In this document: one piece after another, positions 48,469 through 57,529 of the stretch | How positions within the stretch are numbered: position 1 is the stretch's first letter | Layout of the letters: every line of letters starts with the position of its first letter | DNA from: RPQJ01 sp963762315 | GTDB taxonomy: Bacteria > Pseudomonadota > Gammaproteobacteria > Steroidobacterales > Steroidobacteraceae | Length of the DNA: 64,000 nt | Direction of reading: 5' to 3' | NCBI GenBank assembly: GCA_963762315.1 | Contig: CAVXKO010000004.1 | Coordinates: 186,001-250,000, forward strand | Translations under genes and position numbers: made by a program | The notes under the pieces: model-generated | What the model was told of the DNA's origin: nothing | Database searches by the model: none | What the model saw: the letters and a program-made list of their open reading frames with translations, nothing else

Positions 48469-49367
48469 TGTCCGGCGAGCCCCTGGACGCGCTCGAGACT
48501 CCGGTCCTGTCGCCTCCAGCACGCCCCGTCTCCAGCACGTTCAAGAAGCTGCAGGCGCGGTTGCGCGGCCTCGTCGGCAAGGCCATCGAGGACTTCGGCA
48601 TGATCGCCGAGGGCGACCGCGTGATGGTGTGTCTCTCCGGCGGCAAGGATTCCTACACCCTGCTCGACGTGCTGCTGTCGCTGCAGCGCAGCGCGCCGGT
48701 CAAATTCGATCTCCTCGCGGTGAACCTCGACCAGAAGCAGCCGGGCTTTCCGGAGCACGTGTTGCCCGGATACCTCACGGCGCTCGGCGTGCCGTTCCAC
48801 GTGATCGAGCAGGACACGTACCGTGTGGTGAAGCGAGTCATCCCGGAGGGCCGCACCATGTGCGGCCTGTGTTCGCGCCTGCGGCGCGGCGCGCTGTATC
48901 GCCATGCGTCCGAGAACGGCATCACCAAGATCGCGCTCGGGCACCACCGCGACGACATCGTCGAAACCCTGTTCCTCAACATGTTCTTCGGCGGGCGCCT
49001 CAAGGCGATGCCGCCGAAACTGTTGTCGGAAGACAGGCGTCACGTCGTGATCCGGCCGCTCGCCTACGTGCCGGAGCGGGAGATCGAACGCTATGCGCGC
49101 GTGCGGCAGTTCCCGATCATCCCGTGCACGCTGTGCGGCTCGCAGCAGAACATGCAGCGCGTGCAGGTCAAGAAGATGATCGCCGAGTGGGAGCGCGAGT
49201 ACCCCGGCCGCACCGAGGCGATTTTCTCGGCGCTCTGCAACGTCGCGACCTCGCATCTCGCGGATCCGGAGACGTTCGACTTTGCGCGGCTCGAGGCGTT
49301 GCGGGCCGCTGCGGCAGGCGAAGGCGCGCGGCCTGCGAGCGATCGGGAGCCCTGGGACGAAACCTGA
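48468..49367 (+). CDS. ttcA: tRNA 2-thiocytidine biosynthesis protein
   Basis: 299 residues from GTG 48468 within the TAG of the M32 gene (TAGTG). The PP-loop VCLSGGKDSYTLLDVLLSLQ binds ATP. TMCGLCSRLRRG and IPCTLCGSQQN supply the Cys pairs that hold the [4Fe-4S] cluster, and LGHHRDDIVETLFLN is the family signature. TtcA thiolates C32 of some tRNAs. The C-terminal 40 residues (after SHLADPETFDF) are variable. Confidence 0.96.
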   Translation: MSGEPLDALETPVLSPPARPVSSTFKKLQARLRGLVGKAIEDFGMIAEGDRVMVCLSGGKDSYTLLDVLLSLQRSAPVKFDLLAVNLDQKQPGFPEHVLPGYLTALGVPFHVIEQDTYRVVKRVIPEGRTMCGLCSRLRRGALYRHASENGITKIALGHHRDDIVETLFLNMFFGGRLKAMPPKLLSEDRRHVVIRPLAYVPEREIERYARVRQFPIIPCTLCGSQQNMQRVQVKKMIAEWEREYPGRTEAIFSALCNVATSHLADPETFDFARLEALRAAAAGEGARPASDREPWDET

Positions 49368-49434
49368 GGCGGTTGCGCCTGCGGCCTTTCCCCGGCACAG
49401 TCGCCGCTGGAACGAATCCCGGGGGATTGCACCG

Positions 49435-50682
49435 TTGGCCAAGCGCTTCACGTCCTACATCCTGGCCGCCATGGTGCTCGGCATCCTGACCGGGTGGCTG
49501 CTCAACAGGAACGTCACCGATCCCGACACGCTGGCCCGCCTCGGCGGCTATTTCTCGATCGTCACCGACATCTTCCTGCGGCTGATCAAGATGATCATCG
49601 CGCCGCTGGTGTTCTCGACCCTGGTCGTCGGCATCGCGCACATGGGAAACACGGCGTCGCTCGGACGCGTCGGGCTGCGCACGTTCGCGTGGTTCGTCAT
49701 GGCCTCGGTGATCTCGCTGCTCCTCGGCATCGTGATGGTCACGGCGTTCGAGCCGGGCGCCTCGCTGTCGCTGCCGCTGCCGCCGGCGGACGCGACGGCC
49801 GGCATCCAGGCGACGGGACTGACGCTCAAGGAGTTCATCACCCACCTGGTGCCGAGGTCCGCGGCCGAGGCGATGGCGAACAACGAGATCCTGCAGATCG
49901 TCGTGTTCTCGATCTTCTTCGGCGTCGGCCTGGCTGCCGTGGGCGAGAAAGGCCGCTTCCTGCTGCAGGCGATCGACGGACTGGTCGAGGTGATGCTGAA
50001 GGTGACCGGCTACGTCATGCTGGTCGCGCCGCTCGCCGTGTTCGCCGCGGTGGCCGCCACGGTGACGACGCAGGGACTCGGCATCCTCCTCACCTACGGC
50101 AAGTTCATCGGCTCGTTCTACCTGTCGATCGCCATCCTGTGGGTCATCCTGATGCTGCTCGGCAGGCTGGTGCTGGGCAAGCGTGTGCGCCAGTTGATCC
50201 GCGAGATCCGCGAGCCGGTGCTGCTCGCGTTCTCGACCGCGAGCTCGGAGGCTGCCTATCCCCGAACGCTCGAGGCGCTCGAGCGCTTCGGTGCCTCCAA
50301 GCGCATCTCGAGCTTCGTGCTGCCGCTCGGCTACTCGTTCAACCTCGACGGCTCGATGATGTACTGCACCTTCGCGACGCTGTTCATCGCGCAGGCCTAC
50401 GGCATCGACCTCACGCTCGGCCAGAAGCTCACGATGCTGCTGCTGCTGATGGTGACGAGCAAGGGCATGGCCGGCGTGCCGCGCGCCTCGCTCGTGGTGA
50501 TCGCGGCGACGCTCTCGTTCTTCCACATCCCGGAAGCGGGCCTGCTGCTGGTCCTCGCGGTCGATCACTTCCTCGACATGGGCCGCAGCGCCACGAACGT
50601 GGTCGGCAACTCGATCGCGACGGCCGTCGTCGCGAAGTGGGAAGGCGAACTCGGCCCCGGCGAGTCACGCGAGGCTGCGTAA
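49435..50682 (+). CDS. Dicarboxylate/amino acid:cation symporter (DAACS)
   Basis: 415 residues from TTG 49435, nine bases after GGGGGA; no ATG lies in frame nearby. About eight membrane helices and two re-entrant hairpins are visible. LLAFSTASSEAAYPRTLEAL is the Ser-rich HP1 tip, and the NMDGT-like motif of TM7 appears as FNLDGSMMYCTFAT, with Leu for Met. Ending VDHFLDMGRSATNVVGNSIA matches HP2/TM8. GltP/DctA members take up glutamate, aspartate or C4-dicarboxylates with H+ or Na+. Confidence 0.93.
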   Translation: MAKRFTSYILAAMVLGILTGWLLNRNVTDPDTLARLGGYFSIVTDIFLRLIKMIIAPLVFSTLVVGIAHMGNTASLGRVGLRTFAWFVMASVISLLLGIVMVTAFEPGASLSLPLPPADATAGIQATGLTLKEFITHLVPRSAAEAMANNEILQIVVFSIFFGVGLAAVGEKGRFLLQAIDGLVEVMLKVTGYVMLVAPLAVFAAVAATVTTQGLGILLTYGKFIGSFYLSIAILWVILMLLGRLVLGKRVRQLIREIREPVLLAFSTASSEAAYPRTLEALERFGASKRISSFVLPLGYSFNLDGSMMYCTFATLFIAQAYGIDLTLGQKLTMLLLLMVTSKGMAGVPRASLVVIAATLSFFHIPEAGLLLVLAVDHFLDMGRSATNVVGNSIATAVVAKWEGELGPGESREAA

Positions 50683-51176
50683 CCGAACCGGTGCGACTCG
50701 CCGATCGCCTCAAAGCGCAGTCAGCGCAGCGCGATAGCAGGGCGCGCGCCTTCGCGGGCATCCGGTTCGGCCGGCCGGGACGCCGTGAATCCATCCCTGG
50801 AGGCTCCGCGCGCGACGTCGTGTCGCGCGACGGCCCGTCCGACCGAACCGGATGCCCGCGAAGGCGCGCGCATTGGCTTCGCGTGTGGCTTACGCGGATG
50901 GTTCGCGTGCGCCGATTTCGCGTTGTGTCGTTTGGTGCCCGCGCTGTCGCGTTGTGGCGGCCGACCGCGCAGTCGCAACGCGTCAGCCAAATGCGCCAGC
51001 CAGAGCGCGCCCAATCGGTGTTCCGGTGTGGTTGGCCGGGCCGTCACGCGCCATGGACGGCGCGTGCGGAGCCTCCAGGGATGGATTCACGGCGTCCCGG
51101 CCGGCCACACCGGAACGCCGACAGCGCGCCTCTTCCCAGATCTTGCTTACGCTTTCTTACGCGTCTCTTGTTCGCG
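50683..51176. repeat. Repeat-rich intergenic region with nested perfect inverted repeats
   Basis: 494 bases without a gene. Two perfect inverted repeats share a neighbourhood: 29 bases at 50742-50770 with 50843-50871, and 39 bases at 50771-50809 with 51066-51104. A third, 11 bases, joins 51021-51031 with 51105-51115. The left arms of the two main repeats abut at 50770/50771. The arms include the string GATGGATTCACGGCGT. It may be a composite of REP-like units or a MITE; no transposase is nearby. Confidence 0.88.
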
Positions 51177-52643
51177 TCAGATCGCCGTGCCGTCGCGGTT
51201 CTGCTGCCGTAGCCGGCTGTGCTTGTACCCATACCCGAAGTAGACGAGCGCGCCGATGGCCGACCAGCCCGCCAGCCGGATCCACGTGTCGTGGGGCAGG
51301 GCGAGCGTCATCCCGAGACAGACGAGCGCGCCCGCGATGCAGGTGAACTCCGCGCCCGGCACGCGGAACGGACGCACGGCATCCGGTTGCGTCTTGCGCA
51401 GCACCAGCACGCCCGCGCAGACCGCGGTGAACGCCAGCAGGATGCCGATCGAGATCAGCTCGCCGAGCACATCGAGCGGGAACACGCCGGCGAACGCCGC
51501 CGCGATGATGCCCGTGGCGATCGTTGCGACGTGCGGCGTGCGGTACTTCGGATGCACCTTCTGCATCGCCGGCGGCAGCAGTCCGTCGCGCGACATCGCC
51601 ATGAAGATGCGCGGCTGGCCGAGGATCGACATCAGGATCACCGACGTCATGCCGACCACGGCGCCGATCTTCACCGGCAGGCCGAGCCACTTCAGTTCCG
51701 GGTGCGCGTCGAGCGCGACCGCCACCGGCGCGGCGACGTCGAGCTTCGTGAAATCGACCATGCCGGTCATGACGGCCGCCATCACGACGTACAGGGCCGT
51801 CGAGATGAAGAGCGCCGCGAGGATGCCGATCGGCAGGTCGCGCTGCGGATTGCGCGCTTCCTGGGCCGTGGTCGCCGCCTGGTCGAAGCCGATGTACGCG
51901 AAGAAGATGATCGCCGCGCCCTGGACCACGCCGCTCCAGCCGAAATGCCCGAAATCGCCCGTGTTCTGCGGCAGGAACGGATGCCACTTCGACGTGTCGA
52001 TGTACTTGAACCCGACGAAGATGAACAAGAGGATGATCGCGATCTTCACGACCACCATGATGTTGTTGAGCCGCGTCGACTCCTTCACGCCCACATAACA
52101 GACCCAGGTCAGCAGTGCGACGATCAGCACGGCCGGCACGTTGATCAGCGCGCCGGTGGGCGCGAGGTGCCCGGTGGCCAGCTTGCCGAGCGGGGCGTTG
52201 ATGAGGGCGGACGGGAAGTGAATGCCGAACTCCTCGCAGAGGTTCACCACGTAGCCTGACCAGCCGACGGCCACGGCCGCCGCCGACATGACGTACTCGA
52301 GGGCGAGATTCCAGCCGACGAACCAGGCGACACCCTCGCCGAGGGTGGCGTAGGTGTAGCTGTAGGCGCTGCCCGAGACCGGGATCATCGCGGCCAGCTC
52401 CGCGTAGCAGAGCGCGGCGAGGCCGCAGCCGACGGCGGCGACCAGGAACGCGAGCATGATCGCAGGGCCCGTGTGCTCGGCGGCCACGGTGCCGGTCAGG
52501 ACGAAGATGCCGCTGCCGATCATCGCGCCGAGTCCGGCGGCCGTCAGGCTGGCAGGGCCGAGGACCCGGTTGAGTTTCGGGCCGGTCTCGAGCTCGCGCA
52601 CGATCGACGCAACCGACTTGCGGGCTGCGAGTTGTTTCAGCAC
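51177..52643 (-). CDS. APC family amino acid permease (CAT/YfnA-like)
   Basis: 488 residues from GTG 52643, nine bases after GGGGGAG. Twelve to thirteen membrane helices. TAAGLGAMIGSGIFVLTGTV is the unwound TM1 substrate motif (GSGIF), and FFAYIGFDQAATTAQEARNP is the TM6 consensus. Members import amino acids by proton symport. Similar to YfnA/cationic amino acid transporters; which amino acid is not readable. It is convergent with the symporter across the repeat-rich gap. Confidence 0.93.
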   Translation of the reverse strand: MLKQLAARKSVASIVRELETGPKLNRVLGPASLTAAGLGAMIGSGIFVLTGTVAAEHTGPAIMLAFLVAAVGCGLAALCYAELAAMIPVSGSAYSYTYATLGEGVAWFVGWNLALEYVMSAAAVAVGWSGYVVNLCEEFGIHFPSALINAPLGKLATGHLAPTGALINVPAVLIVALLTWVCYVGVKESTRLNNIMVVVKIAIILLFIFVGFKYIDTSKWHPFLPQNTGDFGHFGWSGVVQGAAIIFFAYIGFDQAATTAQEARNPQRDLPIGILAALFISTALYVVMAAVMTGMVDFTKLDVAAPVAVALDAHPELKWLGLPVKIGAVVGMTSVILMSILGQPRIFMAMSRDGLLPPAMQKVHPKYRTPHVATIATGIIAAAFAGVFPLDVLGELISIGILLAFTAVCAGVLVLRKTQPDAVRPFRVPGAEFTCIAGALVCLGMTLALPHDTWIRLAGWSAIGALVYFGYGYKHSRLRQQNRDGTAI

Positions 52644-52727
52644 TGACGGTCTCCCCCGATGGTCGTGTTGCCCCAGTCTCTCATAGGCTAGGGGCGGTCC
52701 ACAGTCCCCGGCCGAGACTGCCGTATC

Positions 52728-54218
52728 ATGGTGCCCATGCCGTCCCCTCCGAGCCCGAGCGAAAGGATGCCGTTGAGGCCCGTCCCAGGGAGCTATTGGG
52801 TCGTGCCGGGCCGGTTGCTGGTCGGGGAGCACCCGGGGTCCTATTCGCGGGCCGAGTCCATGGAGCGACTGCGCCGCTTCCTGGCCGCCGGCGTCACTTG
52901 CTTCATCGACCTGACCCAGCCGCAGGAGTCGCCGTCCTACGAGGCCCTGCTGCCGTTCGCGAACCCCGACGGGCGCCGCGTCGAGTACCTGCGCCAGCCG
53001 ATCCTCGATCACGACGTGCCCGAAGACCGCATGGTCATGGAGCGCATTCTCGTGCTGGTCGACGACGCTCTTGCAGCCGGGCACGCGGTCTATATCCACT
53101 GCCGCGCGGGGATCGGCCGCAGCGCGACGGTCGCCGGTTGCTGGCTCGCGACACAGCGCGGGGACGCTGAACGGGCGCTCCAGGAACTGCAGGAACTCTG
53201 GAAGCAGTCCGCGCAGTCGACCCGCTGGACGTGCGTGCCGGAGACCGAGGCCCAGGAGGAATTCGTCCGTCGCTGGCTCGACGGCAAGGTCCAGGTGCCC
53301 GCGCGACCCGTGGCAGTGAATGCTGCCGGCACCAGTCGCGCCGATCGCATGCGTGGCGCGTGGGTGGGCCTGGCGGTGGGCGACGCGCTGGGGGCCGCGC
53401 GCGGTGCCGGTGGCGCCGGACAGATCGCGTACACGCAGCCGACGGCGCTCGCCCTGTGCCTCGCCGACAGTCTCCTCGAAAAAGGGCGCTGCGATGCCCG
53501 CGACCAGATCGATCGCTACGTCCGCTGGCAGCGCGAGGGATTGCGTTCCGCGACCGGGGAGCCCGGCCAGCCTTCGGCGGACATCGCCAAGGCACTCGGC
53601 ACGTATCTCTGGCGCGACCAGCCGATGTCGGGCTCGCACGATCCGAAAGACCGGACCACGGCCAGCTTGCCGAGAGTCGTTGCCGCGGCCACGTTTGCCG
53701 CGAACGACCCTGCTGCCGCGATCGCGCTGGCCGGCGAATGTTCGCGCACCACGCACCAGTCGCCGATGGTGATCGATGCGTGCCGTTACCTGGCGGCCGT
53801 CTTGCTCGACTTGATCCAGGGCCGCCCGGTGGAGCAGGTCCTGAATGGCGTCCCCGAGCCCGTGGCGGGCTGCTGGGGCAAGAAGCCGCTCAAGCGCGAG
53901 ATCGTCGCGATGGCCGGAAAAGATGCCAAGGGTCGCGCAGGGGCCGGGAATCTCGACGGGCCCGGCGACGTGCTCGCCGCGCTCGACAATGCGAGGGCTG
54001 TCCTGGGCGTTGCGCAGGAGTTCGAAGCGGCCGTGCACATGGCCTGCGACGCCGGCCACGAGCCTGCGCTCGACGGCGCGCTGGCCGGCGCACTGTTCGG
54101 AGCCATGCACGGTGTGGGCGCAATCCCGCACGAGCGAATCGCGTCCGTGTCCGGTATCGCGCAGGTGGAGGCGATGGCCGAGCAAATGGTGGCCCGCAAC
54201 GCGAGGCGGCCCCCCTGA
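52728..54218 (+). CDS. Dual-specificity phosphatase fused to a degenerate ADP-ribosylglycohydrolase domain
   Basis: 496 residues. Residues 15-175 are a dual-specificity/tyrosine phosphatase with the complete Cys-x5-Arg loop HCRAGIGRSATVAG (Cys125, Arg131) and an upstream Asp-rich loop (ILDHDVPEDR). Residues 200-490 are an ADP-ribosylglycohydrolase fold (RMRGAWVGLAVGDALGAA, KKPLKREIVAMAG). The usual metal-binding Asp motifs are changed: a T-D-D-T-like site reads YTQPTALAL, and the G-D-T-D-T site reads CDAGHEPAL. The second domain may thus bind rather than hydrolyse. Start uncertain (52728 or 52737). First gene of a three-gene operon. Confidence 0.87.
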   Translation: MVPMPSPPSPSERMPLRPVPGSYWVVPGRLLVGEHPGSYSRAESMERLRRFLAAGVTCFIDLTQPQESPSYEALLPFANPDGRRVEYLRQPILDHDVPEDRMVMERILVLVDDALAAGHAVYIHCRAGIGRSATVAGCWLATQRGDAERALQELQELWKQSAQSTRWTCVPETEAQEEFVRRWLDGKVQVPARPVAVNAAGTSRADRMRGAWVGLAVGDALGAARGAGGAGQIAYTQPTALALCLADSLLEKGRCDARDQIDRYVRWQREGLRSATGEPGQPSADIAKALGTYLWRDQPMSGSHDPKDRTTASLPRVVAAATFAANDPAAAIALAGECSRTTHQSPMVIDACRYLAAVLLDLIQGRPVEQVLNGVPEPVAGCWGKKPLKREIVAMAGKDAKGRAGAGNLDGPGDVLAALDNARAVLGVAQEFEAAVHMACDAGHEPALDGALAGALFGAMHGVGAIPHERIASVSGIAQVEAMAEQMVARNARRPP

Positions 54219-55264
54219 TGGCCGCCCCGAGTCGACGCAAGGCCGCCCGGCGAGAGCCCGCATGGACCCGCCTCGACGACGAGGCCCTGCTCGACAAGCG
54301 CTTCTGCGACCTGCGGCTCACGCTCGGCGGATCGCGCCTCGAGTCGAGCATCCGCCGCCTCTACGCCGAACTCGCGCGCAAAGGCATCCGCTTCCGGCCG
54401 CATTTCTGGCTGTCCGAGGAGTGGTTCTCGCCCGACGGCATTCCCGGCGTCGCGATCCCTTTCTATCTCGCACATCCGCGCCTGCAGCGGCTCGAGCGCC
54501 GCTTCATGCACGAGGTCGAGGGCGGCAACGACAAGTGGCTGATGCGCATCCTGCGCCACGAGACGGGCCATGCGATCGACACGGCCTTCGCGCTGCGCCG
54601 GCGCAAGGCCTGGCGCGAAGTCTTCGGCAAGGCCTCGCGCACGTATCCGTCGCGTTATTCGCCCCGACCCGGGAGCCGCAAGTTCGTCCTGCACCTCGGC
54701 CACTGGTACGCGCAGTCGCATCCCACCGAAGATTTCGCCGAGACGTTTGCGGTCTGGCTGCCGCCGCGCTCGCGCTGGCGGAGCCAGTACGAAGGCTGGC
54801 CGGCGATGGCGAAGCTGGAGTTCGTGGACGGCGCCATGCGCGAGATCGAAGGGCGGCGGGCCGTGCGACTCGACCGCTCGACCGTGGAGCCCCTCTCCGA
54901 CAACCGCCGTACGCTGCGCGAACACTACCGGCGCAAGCAGCGGCGCTACGAGATCGACATGAACACGGCTTACGACCGGCGCCTGCTGCGGGTCTTCGGG
55001 CGGCCCGAGGACTATCCGCGGCACCTGCAGGCGAGCCGCTTCCTGCGCGAGGTGCGGCCGCAGCTGAGGCGCCTGCTGATCCGGCGGGCGCGCATGCACC
55101 CGTACATCGTGAATCACATCCTGCGCACCGCCATCCAGCGCGCGCGGCACCTTAACCTGCACCTGAAGAGCAGCCAGCGCGAAGCCAAGCGCGAGGTGCT
55201 CGGCATGCTCGAGCGAATGATGATGGACATGTTGCTGCGCGATCGGGAGAACTACGCCCTATGA
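54218..55264 (+). CDS. Putative zinc-binding metallopeptidase
   Basis: 348 residues, ATG inside the stop of the fusion gene (TGATG). RILRHETGHAIDTAFAL contains HEXXH (His114, Glu115, His118), and HPTEDFAETFAVWL gives the third-ligand candidate Glu (about 171 or 175). The last 120 residues are Arg-rich helices. The family is annotated only as putative zinc-binding peptidase and is commonly adjacent to an ATP-grasp gene. No signal peptide, so cytoplasmic. The downstream ATP-grasp gene overlaps by ATGA. Confidence 0.85.
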   Translation: MAAPSRRKAARREPAWTRLDDEALLDKRFCDLRLTLGGSRLESSIRRLYAELARKGIRFRPHFWLSEEWFSPDGIPGVAIPFYLAHPRLQRLERRFMHEVEGGNDKWLMRILRHETGHAIDTAFALRRRKAWREVFGKASRTYPSRYSPRPGSRKFVLHLGHWYAQSHPTEDFAETFAVWLPPRSRWRSQYEGWPAMAKLEFVDGAMREIEGRRAVRLDRSTVEPLSDNRRTLREHYRRKQRRYEIDMNTAYDRRLLRVFGRPEDYPRHLQASRFLREVRPQLRRLLIRRARMHPYIVNHILRTAIQRARHLNLHLKSSQREAKREVLGMLERMMMDMLLRDRENYAL

Positions 55265-56289
55265 AGAAGTTGCGCGTGCTGGTGCTCGTGCACGAAACGC
55301 TCGTGCCGCCCGACAGCACCAATGGCTACACCGAGCAGGAAATCGACGAGTGGCGCACCGAGTACGACGTATCGACGTGCCTGCGCGCGATGGGGCACGA
55401 GGTGAAGGTGCTGGGCCTCGGGGACAACCTCTCCGACCTGCGCGCCGCGATCACCGACTGGAAGCCGGACGTCGCGTTCAACCTGCTCGAGGAGTTCCAG
55501 GGCATCGTCACGTACGACCAGTACGTGGTGGCCTTCCTCGAGCTGATGAAGCTGCCGTACACGGGGTGCAACCCGCGCGGCATGATGATCTCGCGCGACA
55601 AGGTGCTCTCGAAGCAGATCCTCGCGTACCACCGCATCGCGACGGCGCGCTTCGCGCTGTTGCCGCGCAAGCGCAAGTTCATGGCGCCGAAGCGGCTGAA
55701 GTACCCGCTGTTCGTGAAGTCCGCGACCGAGGATGCCTCGCTCGGCATTTCCCAGGCGTCGATCGTCCACGACGCGACGAAGCTCAAGGAGCGCGTCGAG
55801 TTCATCCACGAGCAGACCAGTTCTGATGCGCTCGTCGAGGAGTACATCGAGGGGCGCGAGCTCTACATCGGCGTGATGGGCAACGAGCGCCTCACGACGT
55901 TTCCGGTCTGGGAGCTGAGCTTCGGCACGCTGCCGGACGTGATGGCCGGCATCGCGACGCGCAAGGTCAAGTGGGACCGCAAGTACCAGCTGAAGCACGG
56001 CATCGGCACGGGGCCGGCGCAGGACCTGCCGGAAGGCATGCCGCAGCGTGTGGCCGCCGCCGCACGCCGCATCTACCGTGCGCTCAGCCTGAGCGGCTAT
56101 GCCCGCATCGACATGCGCTTGACGGCGGACGGCAACCTCTACGTGCTGGAGGCCAATGCCAACCCCAACCTCGCGCAGATCGAGGACTTCGCAACATCCG
56201 CGCTCGCCTCGAGCCTCGGCTACGACAAGCTGCTCGAGCGCATCCTGCAGTTCGGCCTCGCGTACGACGCCGCGTGGCGGGAGACCTGA
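55261..56289 (+). CDS. D-alanine-D-alanine ligase-like ATP-grasp protein
   Basis: 342 residues. N-terminal domain LRVLVLVHETLVPPDST, then the ATP-grasp domain with DKVLSKQILAYHRIATARFA, KYPLFVKSATEDASLGISQA (phosphate loop) and LVEEYIEGRELYIGVMG. RIDMRLTADGNLYVLEANAN carries the Mg2+ carboxylates and the family's Asn. True Ddl has a shorter N-terminus and a cell-wall gene setting, neither seen here. Coupled translation with the metallopeptidase suggests a ligase-hydrolase pair acting on the same peptide bond type. Confidence 0.87.
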   Translation: MKKLRVLVLVHETLVPPDSTNGYTEQEIDEWRTEYDVSTCLRAMGHEVKVLGLGDNLSDLRAAITDWKPDVAFNLLEEFQGIVTYDQYVVAFLELMKLPYTGCNPRGMMISRDKVLSKQILAYHRIATARFALLPRKRKFMAPKRLKYPLFVKSATEDASLGISQASIVHDATKLKERVEFIHEQTSSDALVEEYIEGRELYIGVMGNERLTTFPVWELSFGTLPDVMAGIATRKVKWDRKYQLKHGIGTGPAQDLPEGMPQRVAAAARRIYRALSLSGYARIDMRLTADGNLYVLEANANPNLAQIEDFATSALASSLGYDKLLERILQFGLAYDAAWRET

Positions 56290-56299
56290 GGCCGTCGTC

Positions 56300-56950
56300 C
56301 TACGCGTGGGCCGACGGCCGGCCTTCGAATCGGATCTCGTGCTCTGCGCCGCGGATCCATTCCTGCAGGGCCGGGTCTGCCAGGGCGAACTCCAGGTAGG
56401 CGCGCGCTGCGGCCGTCAGCCCGGCCCCGTAAGAGTTGAACCTCAGCACGACGGGCGCGTACATCGCGTCGGCAATGCTGTAGCGGCCGAACAGCCACGG
56501 CCCGGACTTTCCGTAACGCTCGCGGCAGTCGCTCCAGAGCGCGTCGATGCGGGCCACGTCCGCAGCCGCGTCGGCGCCAAGCGGCACCTGCAGGCCGGTG
56601 GCCGCCGCACGCATGCTCCACGCGGTTCGCAATGCCTGGAAGCCGGAGTGCATTTCGGCGCTCACCGAACGGGCGTGCGCGCGAGCCGCGGCGTCGTCCG
56701 GCCACGCTTTCATTCCGGCCAGTTCGTTGACGTACTCGCAGATGGCCAGCGAGTCCCAGATGCGTCGCTCGCCGTCGATCAGCACGGGGACTCGCCGTGC
56801 GCCCGAGTACTTGACGACCTCGGCATGGAACTGCGGCGTGTCGAGCGGCAGCCGGATTTCCTCGAATTCGAGACCCGCATGCTTGAGCAGGATCCACGGG
56901 CGCAGGGACCACGAGGACAGGTTCTTGTCGCCGATGACGAGCGTGAGCAT
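56300..56950 (-). CDS. Glutathione S-transferase
   Basis: 216 residues from ATG 56950, after GGAGG. The thioredoxin-fold N-terminal domain shows LVIGDKNLSSWSLRPWILLK with the catalytic Ser, RRVPVLID with the cis-Pro that binds glutathione, and IWDSLAICEYVNEL. The helical C-terminal domain follows. It resembles the zeta/theta-like GstA group. It conjugates glutathione to electrophiles in the cytoplasm. Stop is ten bases from the stop of the convergent ATP-grasp gene. Confidence 0.92.
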   Translation of the reverse strand: MLTLVIGDKNLSSWSLRPWILLKHAGLEFEEIRLPLDTPQFHAEVVKYSGARRVPVLIDGERRIWDSLAICEYVNELAGMKAWPDDAAARAHARSVSAEMHSGFQALRTAWSMRAAATGLQVPLGADAAADVARIDALWSDCRERYGKSGPWLFGRYSIADAMYAPVVLRFNSYGAGLTAAARAYLEFALADPALQEWIRGAEHEIRFEGRPSAHA

Positions 56951-56990
56951 GGGGCCTCCGGCCGGAACGGCCGGCGCGAGGCCCATTATG

Positions 56991-57389
56991 TCAGAGCGTG
57001 TGCCCCTGCCTGCTGAAGTGCGTGCGCTCGTGGACGCTCTGGCAGTCGAAGCAGCGGTTCGCGAAGGGCGTCGCCTGGAGCCGCTCGAACTCGATCTTGA
57101 GGCCGCATTCCTCGCAGTTGCCGTAGCTGCCGTCGGCGATCCGCAGCATCGCCGCGTCGATGGCGCGCAGTTCCTCGAGGTCGCGATCGATCTCGGCGAA
57201 ATTGACGTCCACCATCAGGTCCGCAAACGAGTCGTCCTCGAGGTCGTGCACCGCGTCGGCAATCTGCTGGTAGTGCTCCGAATCGCTCTTGATGAGCGTC
57301 TGGCGGATTTCCTCGCGCAGCTGCCGCGCGCGATCGTTGAGGGACTTGCGCAGAACGTCCATCTGCCGATGATCGAGGCGGATCGTCAT
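56991..57389 (-). CDS. DksA/TraR family zinc-finger protein
   Basis: 132 residues. A long N-terminal coiled coil (about residues 8-85, with AEIDRDLEELRAIDAAMLRI) precedes the C4 zinc finger CEECGLKIEFERLQATPFAN...CFDC. DksA-type proteins enter the RNA polymerase secondary channel and change promoter choice, often with ppGpp. The coiled-coil tip lacks an evident D-x-x-D-x-A of E. coli DksA, so it may be a DksA-like paralogue. Confidence 0.9.
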   Translation of the reverse strand: MTIRLDHRQMDVLRKSLNDRARQLREEIRQTLIKSDSEHYQQIADAVHDLEDDSFADLMVDVNFAEIDRDLEELRAIDAAMLRIADGSYGNCEECGLKIEFERLQATPFANRCFDCQSVHERTHFSRQGHTL

Positions 57390-57529
57390 GGGGTTGCTCC
57401 CGGCATGCTGTCGAGGCCAAGGATTGCCGCGTCGCCGGAGCGTGAATATACGGGGAAGGCGCAGGAATCCAGCCGTTTCCTGCCGCGTTGGCGGGCGCCA
57501 TTGCGGTTAATCGTGACCGCGGGCCGGAC

